A stretch of DNA of 28,905 nt from contig CAZHUO010000019.1 in the NCBI GenBank assembly GCA_964535715.1, forward strand, positions 1 to 28,905, written 5' to 3'. Below are positions 12,679-20,480 of the stretch, in pieces. The notes under the pieces were generated by a model. It ran no database searches, was not told the DNA's origin, and was given only the letters and a program-made list of their open reading frames with translations. A program made the translations under genes and the position numbers. Within the stretch, counting starts at the first letter, position 1; every line of letters begins with the position of its first letter. This stretch comes from CAZCCC01 sp964535715 (GTDB lineage: Bacteria > Patescibacteriota > Patescibacteriia > Buchananbacterales > UBA6539).

Positions 12679-13284
12679 TTATTCCAAAATTCCATCTAGA
12701 TTTACATCATACAAGATCTGTTCGGAAACCAATCGGTAATTTATTATTTCTTTTTTATTAAACCAAATTTTTACTTCTCTTTCAGTTTCTTCCGGTTTAT
12801 CGGTACAATGGATTAAATTTCTTACCGCCCGACTATCCGCACTGGATAGCGGATAAGAATCAATGGTAAAATCACCTCTGATAGTACCAACATCGGAAGT
12901 CAGCGGTTCGGTACTGCCGACAAGTTTCTTTACAATGCCGACTGCACTATTTCCCTCAGCCACCATTGCTAAAACCGGGCCGGAAGTTAAAAAATCCACC
13001 AAAAGTTTAACTATTTCTTTGCCATACTCTTTTGCTTCCTTTTCTATCGGCATTCCGTGATTTTTTCGATCATCAATAATCCGGGTGCCTTTTTCTAAAA
13101 ACCATTTATCATCTTTATGATAATGTTCCCAACATTGTTTTTCGGTTGGCACAAAAAATTTAAAAGCAACGAATTTTAAGCCGGTTCTTTCAATTCGACT
13201 AATAATTTCGCCCATTAAAGAACGCTGAATCGCATCCGGTTTCAATATTACCAATGTTCTTTCTTTTTTTAATTCTTTAGTCAT
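12679..13284 (-). CDS. ndk: Nucleoside diphosphate kinase with insertion
   Basis: It transfers the gamma phosphate of ATP to nucleoside diphosphates through a phospho-histidine. The N-terminus RTLVILKPDAIQRSLMGEII is the classic start. The C-terminal part has IRGDFTIDSY and the active-site segment RAVRNLIHCTD, with His in the family position (N..H.SD becomes N.IHCTD). At 201 aa it is about 50 residues longer than usual; extra sequence lies in the middle (about residues 48-95, HYHKDDKWFLEKGTRIIDDR and following). No Shine-Dalgarno sequence is seen. It follows the receiver-domain gene in the same direction. Confidence 0.9.
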   Translation of the reverse strand: MTKELKKERTLVILKPDAIQRSLMGEIISRIERTGLKFVAFKFFVPTEKQCWEHYHKDDKWFLEKGTRIIDDRKNHGMPIEKEAKEYGKEIVKLLVDFLTSGPVLAMVAEGNSAVGIVKKLVGSTEPLTSDVGTIRGDFTIDSYPLSSADSRAVRNLIHCTDKPEETEREVKIWFNKKEIINYRLVSEQILYDVNLDGILE

Positions 13285-13286
13285 TT

Positions 13287-13346
13287 TATAAGAATTAGAA
13301 ATTAGGAATTAGAAATTAGGGTAAACCTACTTCCTACTTCCTACCT
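13287..13346. repeat. Word-repeat hairpin (TTAGAAATTAGG / CCTACTTCCTA)
   Basis: GAATTAGAAATTAGGAATTAG is mirrored imperfectly by CCTACTTCCTACTTCCTACC. It fills the gap between the receiver gene and ndk. Confidence 0.5.
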
Positions 13347-13347
13347 C

Positions 13348-13725
13348 CTACGTTACTAAATAAGATTTAATTTTTTCAACCACCTGTGTCGGCGTCATTG
13401 ATGCTTTAACGATATAATCGTTTGCTCCGAGTTTTTTTCCTTTTTCCATATCGGATTTTTGTCCAAGATTCGAAAGCATTAAAACGGTAATATCCTTAGT
13501 TATTGGATCTTTCTTTAATTCAGTTAACACGGCAAAACCGTCCATTTTAGGCATCATTATATCAAGTAAAATCACTTTGGGCAGCTCGCTTTTTACTTTT
13601 TGAAGGCCTAAGAGGCCGTCTTCCAAAATCATCAAATCAAGCCCTTCCTGCTTGAATTTAAGACTATACATTTCAGCCAATGATTTATCATCCTCTATTA
13701 ATATAATTTTTTGATTATTGCTCAT
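13348..13725 (-). CDS. Stand-alone response-regulator receiver protein
   Basis: A single REC domain of 125 aa: the acidic pair in ILIEDDKSL (residues 11-13), phospho-acceptor Asp in VILLDIMMPKMDG (about residue 55), Ser/Thr switch in VLMLSNLG (about 84), and the conserved Lys in DYIVKASMT (about 106). There is no output domain, so it must act on a partner protein, as with CheY-type or Patescibacteria pilus- and competence-linked receivers. The promoter overlaps the start so closely that the mRNA is probably leaderless. ComEC fragments lie upstream in the same direction, but no histidine kinase is in the window. Confidence 0.92.
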   Translation of the reverse strand: MSNNQKIILIEDDKSLAEMYSLKFKQEGLDLMILEDGLLGLQKVKSELPKVILLDIMMPKMDGFAVLTELKKDPITKDITVLMLSNLGQKSDMEKGKKLGANDYIVKASMTPTQVVEKIKSYLVT

Positions 13726-13731
13726 ATTGCA

Positions 13732-13759
13732 ATTATAGCAGAAATCTAGATTTTTTCAA
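13732..13759 (-). promoter_or_regulatory. Leaderless-type promoter of the receiver gene
   Basis: TTGAAA (13759-13754), 16-bp spacer, TATAAT (13737-13732), then only 6 bp to ATG. Transcription should start at or next to the A of ATG. Confidence 0.75.
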
Positions 13760-13778
13760 GGGCTTTTCATATTATCAT

Positions 13779-14609
13779 TTAAAATTTCAAGATTATGTCG
13801 CCGTTTAAATCCGTACGAAATAAATCTACATTCAGTCTATCAAAAATATTTAAAGTTTGCTGATGCGGATGATTAAACTTATTATCCTTTCCACAAGAAA
13901 TAATTGCCGAATCAGGATTTAATGCTTTTAAAAATTCCAAGCTATTTGCCGTATTTGAACCATGGTGGCCAACTTTTAAAATATTTGACATTATATTATA
14001 GTTTTTATTAATTAATTTTTCCTCATCCTCATAATCGCCGGTTAAAAGAATTGATTTGTCATTATATACCACCCTGGCAACAATTGAGGCGTTATTTATA
14101 TTTTTTAGTTTCTTGTCTTGTAGGTTTATGTCTGGAAATAAAATTTCCAGTTTAACTTTGTCATTTAGAATCAGGCTGCCTGCATGATAAATTATTTCAA
14201 TTGGAATATCTTTTTCTTCTATTTTTTTTAGCCATGCCAAGTAGTCGGATGAATAATAATAAACGCCGGTTGTATAGATTCTTTTGACCTTATAGCGATT
14301 TAAAACTTCATTTAGGCCAACAATATGATCTGAATGCGGATGAGTTAAAATCATTAAATCAATCTGCCGGTCATAAAAAGGCAGATACTTCCCCAGTTTA
14401 TAGATGACGGAATTGTCCGGCCCGCCATCAACCAAAATATTATAACCGCCGGGCGTTTGGATAAAAATGGCATCGCCTTGACCGACATCAAATACATAAA
14501 ACTGCAAACTTTTTGGCTTTAGTGCAAAGAATAAAAAAACTGCCAAAAATATCAGGCTGATGATAAGCAGCCAATAAAAGTTTAAAATTATTTTTTTTGT
14601 TTTTATCAT
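13779..14609 (-). CDS. ComEC C-terminal-like metallo-beta-lactamase-fold protein
   Basis: A 276-aa protein with one N-terminal membrane helix (FYWLLIISLIFLAVFLFFAL) and a ComEC-type beta-lactamase fold: VFDVGQGDAIFIQTPGG, VDGGPDNS, the metal motif ILTHPHSDHIVGL, ILLTGDYEDEE, LKVGHHGSNTANS and ISCGKDNKFNHPH. In classical ComEC this domain is fused to the channel and is thought to process incoming single-stranded DNA. Here it is a separate, membrane-anchored protein; the channel part is encoded 446 bp upstream (15056-16438). No Shine-Dalgarno sequence is present. Confidence 0.87.
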   Translation of the reverse strand: MIKTKKIILNFYWLLIISLIFLAVFLFFALKPKSLQFYVFDVGQGDAIFIQTPGGYNILVDGGPDNSVIYKLGKYLPFYDRQIDLMILTHPHSDHIVGLNEVLNRYKVKRIYTTGVYYYSSDYLAWLKKIEEKDIPIEIIYHAGSLILNDKVKLEILFPDINLQDKKLKNINNASIVARVVYNDKSILLTGDYEDEEKLINKNYNIMSNILKVGHHGSNTANSLEFLKALNPDSAIISCGKDNKFNHPHQQTLNIFDRLNVDLFRTDLNGDIILKF

Positions 14610-14613
14610 ATAT

Positions 14614-14639
14614 TTAAAAAACGCGTCAAAAATGACACG
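14614..14639 (-). terminator. Intrinsic terminator upstream of the beta-lactamase-fold gene
   Basis: CGTGTCA-TTTT-TGACGCG (14639-14622) is followed by six T. It lies between the interrupted small ORF and the next gene. Confidence 0.65.
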
Positions 14640-14702
14640 CTATGTTGATCAGTTTATTTTTTAACAAAAATTTAATTTACTACAAAAATCACTTAAGAAA
14701 GA

Positions 14703-14745
14703 GCCCCCCCCTTTTCGAATTTCTTTATGAAATCCGCAAAGGGGC
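14703..14745 (-). terminator. GC-rich hairpin after the interrupted acidic ORF
   Basis: GCCCCTTT pairs with a run ending in AAGGGG(GGGGC) around an inner GATTTC/GAAATT stem. The 3' side is only mildly T-rich. Confidence 0.5.
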
Positions 14746-14762
14746 ATAGTCATGAGGTAAAA

Positions 14763-14948
14763 TTACCAATTACGCTGGTCTTCCCAGTCTTGCCGTTGAG
14801 CTTCTTCTTGCACTTCTACCTCAGCGCGCTCTGATAAAACTTGGTCAATAATCCCAACTTCTTCACCTGCCTCGACACGCTCTGAGCGTAGTTCTTAAAG
14901 ATCTTCTGTGCTCATATGGCTGGTTCTATTATACCGTGGGTCTGGCAC
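14763..14948 (-). pseudogene. Small acidic ORF interrupted by an in-frame stop
   Basis: A perfect Shine-Dalgarno sequence (AAAGGAGGTGA) stands just before GTG 14948. The frame reads VPDPRYNRTSHMSTEDL, then TAA at codon 18 (14897-14895), then continues open for 43 codons with Glu- and Gln-rich sequence (ELRSERVEAGEEVG, RAEVEVQEEAQRQDWEDQ) to TAA at 14763. The two parts match in frame and composition, so a nonsense mutation in a 61-residue protein is the simplest reading. Stop read-through, a sequencing error or restart are alternatives. It lies between the two ComEC pieces. The family is unknown. Confidence 0.5.
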
Positions 14949-15055
14949 ATTAATCACCTCCTTTTTAAAGGCATTAAGAAACATTTTTCTTTTTAGTTTA
15001 AACCCACTTTTCATATTATAATTATTAAATTTGTGTGTCAATGATTATGATCTTA

Positions 15056-16438
15056 TTAAAAATTTATAGCCGCCAGCGGAACTGCTGCTAATATTTCTAC
15101 GACTTTTATTATATATGTCAGCATTAGCCAATGAGGCAGAAAAAAATAGAAAGCGACATTCGGAAATATTAAGGCTAAAATTAAACTAAGCGTGCCAAAA
15201 ATAGTCAGCGGTGCCGAAATCGGAACAACCAATAGATTAGTTACTGGACCGATTAAAGAAAAACGGCTGAAACTATAAATAATTAAAGGCATTGTTGAAA
15301 GCTGCGCCGCTAATGTTGTTTGCAAGGCTTCTTTTAACCCAAAATTTGATGGAAATTTTTTAAATATATTGGCAAATAGCGGGCTGAAATATATCAATCC
15401 CAAAACCGCCAAAAATGAAAGCTGAAAGCCGGCATCGTCTCTTAAAATTTTAGGATTAAGCAAAATCATTGCACTGGCGGCAAAAAGCAAAGCATTGGCT
15501 GATTTGTTTAAACGGCCGACATATCTGGCCAATATATACAGCCAGCCCATAACTGCCGAGCGAACCGCTGAAGCCGGCGCGCCAATTAAAATCATGTAAA
15601 AAATCAAAATTATCGTAATCAGCCAAAAAGATTTTTTTCTGGAGATGTAAAATGCCAAAAATATATCCATCAAAACAGCGGTGATAATGGTAATATTCAG
15701 GCCGGAGATGGCAATTAGATGAGTGGTGCCGGTAATATTGAATTTATCAAGCAAGTCTTGAGGCAATCCCCTTCTGGCGCCTAAAATTATGGCGGAAAAT
15801 AAACTGGCTTGCGGCTCGGGCAAACTTTGATTGATTATCAGCTGAAGCTTGTTTTTAAGCTGGTAAATTTGTGTTATTAGCCAATCGCCATTATTGTGGC
15901 TGATTAATTTAATTTTTGGATATGAACACCGCGAATAGACATCATCTTTGGCCAAATACCGATCATAGGCAAAATCTTCAAACGGCTCTGGCACTTTTAG
16001 ATTGCAGGTGATTTCAAGCAAGTCGCCATAATCATATTCAGGATACAAACCGACGCTGACTAAAACTTTGCCTTGAACTTTTTTTTCTTTTAGCTTTGAA
16101 GCTTCGACAGTTAATTTGGTCTGGCTGATTCTTCGATCAGGCTCTATTATTACCATTCCTAAAAAAGTAGTTTTTTGGCCGTTATAAAACCAGATTTTGT
16201 CTTCATTGGTTTTCGGCAATGAAAGCTGGTAGCGGAAAATTCCAAGGGCAATTATTGCTCCGCCTAAAAATAAAAAACACCAGGGCTTATTTTTCCAAAA
16301 CAAAATTGAAGCGCCAAAGGAAGCTAACACAAGCAAATAAAGGTAAAAATAATCAACAGTAAAAAACGAGGCAATGCCAATGCCAAAAATAAAGCAGACC
16401 AGAAAATAGCGGAAAATTTTGGATTTAGTATTTAGCAT
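15056..16438 (-). CDS. comEC: ComEC/Rec2 competence channel (membrane part only)
   Basis: A 460-aa polytopic membrane protein for DNA uptake. After two to three N-terminal helices comes an OB-like periplasmic domain (about residues 90-180; VSVGLYPEYDYGDLLEITCN). The competence domain follows with the signature GTTHLIAISGLNITIIT (about residues 234-250), LIGAPASAVRSAVMGW and LSFLAVLGLIYFSPLF, ending in several helices. It stops before the metallo-beta-lactamase domain, which is encoded separately at 13779-14609. It follows the four-helix-bundle gene. Confidence 0.9.
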   Translation of the reverse strand: MLNTKSKIFRYFLVCFIFGIGIASFFTVDYFYLYLLVLASFGASILFWKNKPWCFLFLGGAIIALGIFRYQLSLPKTNEDKIWFYNGQKTTFLGMVIIEPDRRISQTKLTVEASKLKEKKVQGKVLVSVGLYPEYDYGDLLEITCNLKVPEPFEDFAYDRYLAKDDVYSRCSYPKIKLISHNNGDWLITQIYQLKNKLQLIINQSLPEPQASLFSAIILGARRGLPQDLLDKFNITGTTHLIAISGLNITIITAVLMDIFLAFYISRKKSFWLITIILIFYMILIGAPASAVRSAVMGWLYILARYVGRLNKSANALLFAASAMILLNPKILRDDAGFQLSFLAVLGLIYFSPLFANIFKKFPSNFGLKEALQTTLAAQLSTMPLIIYSFSRFSLIGPVTNLLVVPISAPLTIFGTLSLILALIFPNVAFYFFLPHWLMLTYIIKVVEILAAVPLAAINF

Positions 16439-16466
16439 AATTTATAGCTGATTTAGCTTATTCAGC

Positions 16467-16850
16467 TTATTCAGCTACATGATTGACAATTTTTATCTGA
16501 CTTTGGATCCAGCGGGCCAACATTTTACTTACCTCTTCAGATGAGGCGGAAACTTTTTGATAAGATTCGTCGGTTAAATAGTTTATATCTTTCGCAATCA
16601 ATAATTGATATTTAACTTCTTCTAAAGATGCTGTTGCAATGTTATAAAAACGCAACCCCTCTTTGATTGAGAGACGGCTAAATCCCTCAACGATATTTGA
16701 AGCAACTGACACAACGGCACGTCTAAGCTGAACCACTAAAGCATATTTTTCTTGGTTGGGAAAATCTTTAGTTATTCTATAAACCTCCAATACAAATTGG
16801 TGGGCTTTCTGCCAAACTTTTAACTCCCTAAATGATTTAATGTGAGACAT
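16467..16850 (-). CDS. Four-helix-bundle protein (S23 / 23S rRNA intervening-sequence family)
   Basis: A 127-aa helical protein with the family pattern FRELKVWQKAHQFVLEVYRI, FPNQEKYALVVQLRRAVVSV, SNIVEGFSRLSIKEGLRFYN and ASLEEVKYQLLIAKD. The first members were found in intervening sequences of 23S rRNA genes; many copies, like this one, stand alone in Patescibacteria and Bacteroidetes. The biochemical role is unknown. The conserved word TCAACATAGC lies about 40 bp upstream, as it does near the other small orphan genes here. Confidence 0.92.
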   Translation of the reverse strand: MSHIKSFRELKVWQKAHQFVLEVYRITKDFPNQEKYALVVQLRRAVVSVASNIVEGFSRLSIKEGLRFYNIATASLEEVKYQLLIAKDINYLTDESYQKVSASSEEVSKMLARWIQSQIKIVNHVAE

Positions 16851-16933
16851 AATTTTAGTATTAATAATTAAAAAAACGCCTATAAAGCGCTATGTTGACT
16901 GTATATAAATTTAACTATTTAGCCCATTTAACA

Positions 16934-16987
16934 GGTTCAGCTAATTTAATTGGCTGATCGAGCTGAATTAGCTGAATAGGCTGAACT
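16934..16987. repeat. Word-repeat hairpin (TTCAGCT / AGCTGAA)
   Basis: GGTTCAGCTAATTTAATTGGCT is mirrored by AGCTGAATTAGCTGAATAGG and CTGAAC. A related direct repeat (GCTTATTCAGCTTATTCAGC) lies at 16456-16475. It lies between S-adenosylhomocysteinase and the four-helix-bundle gene. Confidence 0.55.
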
Positions 16988-16998
16988 TGCTGGACTGT

Positions 16999-18258
16999 CT
17001 AAGTCCCGATCTCCCAGCTTTCCAAATACTTCTCCTGCTCCGCTGTAAGGCTGTCAATTCCAACTTTCATTGATTTCATCTTGGTTTTAGCAATCCAGTT
17101 TTCAATATTTTCCGGTATATAATAAACTTTATTCTGTAATTTTTTGTAATTTTTAACAACATATTCGGTGGCTAACGCTTGGGTGGCAAAGCTCATATCC
17201 ATAACAGACGCCGGATGGCCTTCGGCCGCGGCCAAATTAATCAATCTGCCTTCGCCAAGCAAATAAATTCTTCTGCCGCCTTTTAAAGTATATTCGTCAA
17301 CAAAATTTCTAACATTTTTTTTAATTTTTTTTGCCAATTTCTTTAAAGCTATAATATCAATTTCCACATCAAAGTGCCCTGAATTGCATACCATGGCGCC
17401 ATCTTTCATTTTTTTGAAATGTTCTGCCCGTAAAACATGTATATCGCCGGTTAATGTACAGAATAAATCGCCGATTACCGAAGCCCGTGACATTGGCATT
17501 ACCCTAAAACCGTCCATTACCGCTTCTATGGCTTTAATTGGGTCAACTTCGGTGACGATGACGTTGGCGCCCATACCACGCGCCCTTGATGCAAAACCTC
17601 GGCCGCACCAGCCGTAGCCGGCAACAACTACGTTTTTTCCGGCTAATAAAATATCTGTGGCTCTAATTATGCCGTCCAAAGTCGATTGCCCTGTTCCGTA
17701 GCGATTATCAAACATATTCTTAGTCTTAGCGTCATTGACCGCAATAATCGGCACTAAAAGCTTGTCTTCTCTTTCCAAAGCTTTTAAGCGGATTACGCCG
17801 GTTGTTGTTTCTTCCATTGAGCCTTTGACTTTAAAGGCCTGCTCTTTATATTTAGTATGAAGTAAAGATAATAAATCAGCGCCGTCATCCATGGTAATCG
17901 TTGGATTATGTTTGATGGCCGAAACTAAATTGCTGTAGTAGCTTTCTTTGCCCTCTCCGCATTTTGCATGCACTTTAATGCCGTAGTCTTTAACCAAACT
18001 GGCCGCCACGTCATCCTGGGTTGAGAGCGGATTGGAAGCGCAAAGCAAAACATCAGCTCCGCCGGCTTTCAGAGTTCTGACCAAGTTGGCGGTTTCGCAA
18101 GTGACATGCAGGCAAGCGGAAACTTTTAAACCTTTCAAAGGTTTTGATTTAGAAAAACGTTTTTTAATCTCGCCTAAAACCGGCATGTCGCGCTCCGCCC
18201 ATTCAATTCGCTTTTTGCCCTCAGGTGCTAATTTTAGATTTGCAATTTTGTAGTTCAT
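16999..18258 (-). CDS. ahcY: S-adenosylhomocysteinase
   Basis: It reversibly cleaves S-adenosylhomocysteine, the product of SAM-dependent methylation, into adenosine and homocysteine using bound NAD. The 419-aa protein is of the shorter bacterial/archaeal type. Substrate residues are in ACLHVTCETANLVRTL and the DDGAD segment; the NAD fold shows VVAGYGWCGRG; NSGHFDVEID near residue 290 is a family signature; the C-terminus ends in the shortened tail ESWEIGT. The adenosine released can be used by the adenosine kinase encoded at 20477-21427. The start follows a 17-bp word also present, inverted, at 18789-18805. Confidence 0.95.
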   Translation of the reverse strand: MNYKIANLKLAPEGKKRIEWAERDMPVLGEIKKRFSKSKPLKGLKVSACLHVTCETANLVRTLKAGGADVLLCASNPLSTQDDVAASLVKDYGIKVHAKCGEGKESYYSNLVSAIKHNPTITMDDGADLLSLLHTKYKEQAFKVKGSMEETTTGVIRLKALEREDKLLVPIIAVNDAKTKNMFDNRYGTGQSTLDGIIRATDILLAGKNVVVAGYGWCGRGFASRARGMGANVIVTEVDPIKAIEAVMDGFRVMPMSRASVIGDLFCTLTGDIHVLRAEHFKKMKDGAMVCNSGHFDVEIDIIALKKLAKKIKKNVRNFVDEYTLKGGRRIYLLGEGRLINLAAAEGHPASVMDMSFATQALATEYVVKNYKKLQNKVYYIPENIENWIAKTKMKSMKVGIDSLTAEQEKYLESWEIGT

Positions 18259-18282
18259 ATGTATTATGCTAATCTACGAATT

Positions 18283-18805
18283 TATACCAATCTACAAATT
18301 CTACAAATACTTATTGTAAATTCGAATAATCCGTAGTTTATATTATAACTGATAATTAATAATTCTTTTTGGCTTTAAATATCTTTCATGAAAATTAACA
18401 ATTATGCCAAGTTGTTTATTTGTTGCTTTCAAGTATCTTTGAACTTGGTGATAATTATCTCTACTGATAACACGTTCAGCCTTGCACTCTAAAATAATTT
18501 TATTATCTATTAAGAAGTCGGCAATATTACCGTTTACTTTTTTGTTATCTTTCAACTCAAATGGTATTTTTACTTCTCTTATATATACTATATTATTATC
18601 TTTAAATAATTGCTCTAACCGATCAGCATATTGTTTTTCTTTGGCAAAATGACCCAGCTCATTATGTGTCTGAAAACATAAACCTGTAACTTGATAAGAT
18701 AAATTGGGAAAAATTATTTTTGGCAACATAGCTTTTAAACTTAATTATTAAATCAAGCGCTATGTTGACCATTCGTATATTCGAATGGATTTGTAGATTG
18801 GTATA
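18283..18805. mobile_element. GxxExxY cassette with 17-bp inverted ends
   Basis: TATACCAATCTACAAAT (18283-18299) and its exact reverse complement (18789-18805) bracket the GxxExxY gene. Additional mirrored words (CTACGAATTTA, TAAATTCG, CGTAG) lie inside. No target-site duplication or transposase is obvious, so insertion as a unit is an inference. Confidence 0.4.
18343..18729 (-). CDS. GxxExxY-family protein (PD-(D/E)XK-like)
   Basis: A 128-aa protein. The name-giving helix is HNELGHFAKEKQYADRLEQ (with one extra residue: GHFAKEKQY), followed by the nuclease-like core IADFLIDNKIILECKAERVI, in which Asp and Glu-x-Lys occupy catalytic-like positions, and the C-terminal FHERYLKPKRIIN. The family is linked to mobile and intervening sequences; enzymatic activity has not been clearly defined. 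The initiator ATGTTG is part of a GCTATGTTG word that can pair with CAACATAGC 30 bp upstream in the mRNA, possibly hiding the start codon. Confidence 0.85.
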   Translation of the reverse strand: MLPKIIFPNLSYQVTGLCFQTHNELGHFAKEKQYADRLEQLFKDNNIVYIREVKIPFELKDNKKVNGNIADFLIDNKIILECKAERVISRDNYHQVQRYLKATNKQLGIIVNFHERYLKPKRIINYQL

Positions 18806-18811
18806 ATATTA

Positions 18812-18971
18812 CTAATTTAAATAAGAATCAACTTTCTGCGCTAAACCGTCAACAGTAGTCGTTAAATCTTCAACCTGTTTTTTAGTCGCTAAAGAACTAG
18901 TCTTTTCTTCAAAAACTCGTTCTAAAAATTTCTTCAAATTGTTTTGGTGTTAATTCCATAGTTTTTGTCAT
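18812..18971 (-). pseudogene. Small coiled-coil ORF with a +1 frameshift
   Basis: From ATG 18971 the frame reads MTKTMELTPKQFEEIF and soon stops. Removing one T from the T5 run at 18928-18924 joins it to LERVFEEKTSSLATKKQVED and onward to VDSYLN and TAG at 18812, a 52-residue protein typical of short coiled-coil proteins in Patescibacteria. Total length is 160 nt, one more than a multiple of three. It may be a true frameshift, a homopolymer sequencing error or programmed slippage. Confidence 0.6.
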
Positions 18972-19091
18972 TAATAATTAATGACGCTCGCCTTGCTTCG
19001 GAATTATTCTTGGCGAGTCGAAGCGGGCTATGTTGATTTTAACTTTATTTCCATACTACTCTAAATCTCTATCTTGACTTGATATATTCTA

Positions 19092-20480
19092 TCACTTGTT
19101 TATTTTTCTGACAAGCCCCTTGTTTGCATCAACTTCAACCAAGTCGCCGTCTTCTAAAATTTTGGTGGCATTTTTAGTACCAACAATACAGGGCTTTTTT
19201 ATTTCTCTGGCGATAATTGCCGCATGGCTTATTACCCCTCCCTCATTAGTCACAAAGGCAGCCGCTTTTTTCATTGCCGGCAGATAAATGGGATGGGTTG
19301 TATTGGCAACGAGTATTTTATTTTTATTAAATCTCTTAATATCGTGGACACTTCTAATTATTTTCACCGTTCCTTTGACAACACCGGGAAAGGCTGTCAC
19401 TCCTTTAACTATTTTTTCTTGTTTTTGTTTTTCAATTCCGTTGATGATATGTTGATATTTTCTAGGAATGCCATTAATTACTTTCATATTAAGCCCTGAT
19501 CCACTAGCAGTAATAATACACGCTTTTTTTCGCAAATTAGCAAGCTGAGTATCAAATTTTCCTTTTTTTAAAAATTGTTCAATTTCATCAACCGCAAAAT
19601 AACCGATATTGTCACGCTTGATATTATATTTTTTTTCAATTTCATTAAAAAGGAATGACCAGCTATAGGCATGGAATCTACGAAGATCATCTCTATAGTC
19701 TTTGAAAAAAATAAAATAAGGCGCCATGTCAAGCATTTTTTTCTCAGAAGCTGACGGTTTTAACAATTCCAATATTTTTTTTGATGAATATTTTTTCAAC
19801 ACATTATCTTTTTTTGAAACCCTTAGACTTTGCACCCATTTTTTTGTAAGCGGCTTATACCAAATTACTGCCCAGCTCCTCAAAAACTGGTATTCATCTG
19901 CGATTATTTCCGGGTTTAAGCCATTATCAACATCACTTTGGATTTCTGCTAAAGCGGTCTTTTTCCACGGCATATAAATTGCTGAACGTATTGATTCGGC
20001 ATCCTTTTGGCAACCATTTTTAATTATCAAACCGTTAATTAGATCATCAAAGTCATCCTGCCAGACTTCAATTGCCAACCATGAACTAATGCTATAAATA
20101 TAGCTTATCTTTTTAAAACTTTTTCTAAAATCATCATAAGCCAAAATAAATTCTTGATTGTTTGATTTGATGTTTAATCTATTTGACCATTTCGAAGTGT
20201 CTTTTTTTATTTTTTCTTGGAGCTTTTTTCCATACTGACAGTATTTAATTATTTGTTTTTTATCACTAAAATATTTCTTATAAGTAAAACAAGCAACTTT
20301 TTTTGGATTAACTCCAATATAATGGGTAAAATTCCTTCCCTTAAAAAAAGAAAAAAATATTTCAATATTTTTTCTCTTTAAAGTTTGCCAAATTAAATCA
20401 TAAAAAACAACATCAATTTGCGATATCGTTGTAATATCAACTTCATCCCTAGACAGTAATTTATACCACTGCGTCTTCAT
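19092..20480 (-). CDS. PEP-utilizing-enzyme mobile-domain protein
   Basis: A 462-aa protein. The last 90 residues are the swivelling phosphohistidine domain of PEP synthase / PPDK-type enzymes: VKGVTAFPGVVKGTVKII, ILVANTTHPIYLPAMKKAAA, and the active-site TNEGGVISHAAIIAREIKKP with its His. The first 370 residues are Lys- and aromatic-rich and unlike an ATP-grasp or TIM barrel, so the usual phosphate donor and acceptor domains are absent. Its ATG overlaps the adenosine-kinase stop (ATGA), implying translational coupling. It may be a phosphotransferase of rifampin-phosphotransferase-like ancestry; the substrate is unknown. Confidence 0.8.
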   Translation of the reverse strand: MKTQWYKLLSRDEVDITTISQIDVVFYDLIWQTLKRKNIEIFFSFFKGRNFTHYIGVNPKKVACFTYKKYFSDKKQIIKYCQYGKKLQEKIKKDTSKWSNRLNIKSNNQEFILAYDDFRKSFKKISYIYSISSWLAIEVWQDDFDDLINGLIIKNGCQKDAESIRSAIYMPWKKTALAEIQSDVDNGLNPEIIADEYQFLRSWAVIWYKPLTKKWVQSLRVSKKDNVLKKYSSKKILELLKPSASEKKMLDMAPYFIFFKDYRDDLRRFHAYSWSFLFNEIEKKYNIKRDNIGYFAVDEIEQFLKKGKFDTQLANLRKKACIITASGSGLNMKVINGIPRKYQHIINGIEKQKQEKIVKGVTAFPGVVKGTVKIIRSVHDIKRFNKNKILVANTTHPIYLPAMKKAAAFVTNEGGVISHAAIIAREIKKPCIVGTKNATKILEDGDLVEVDANKGLVRKINK

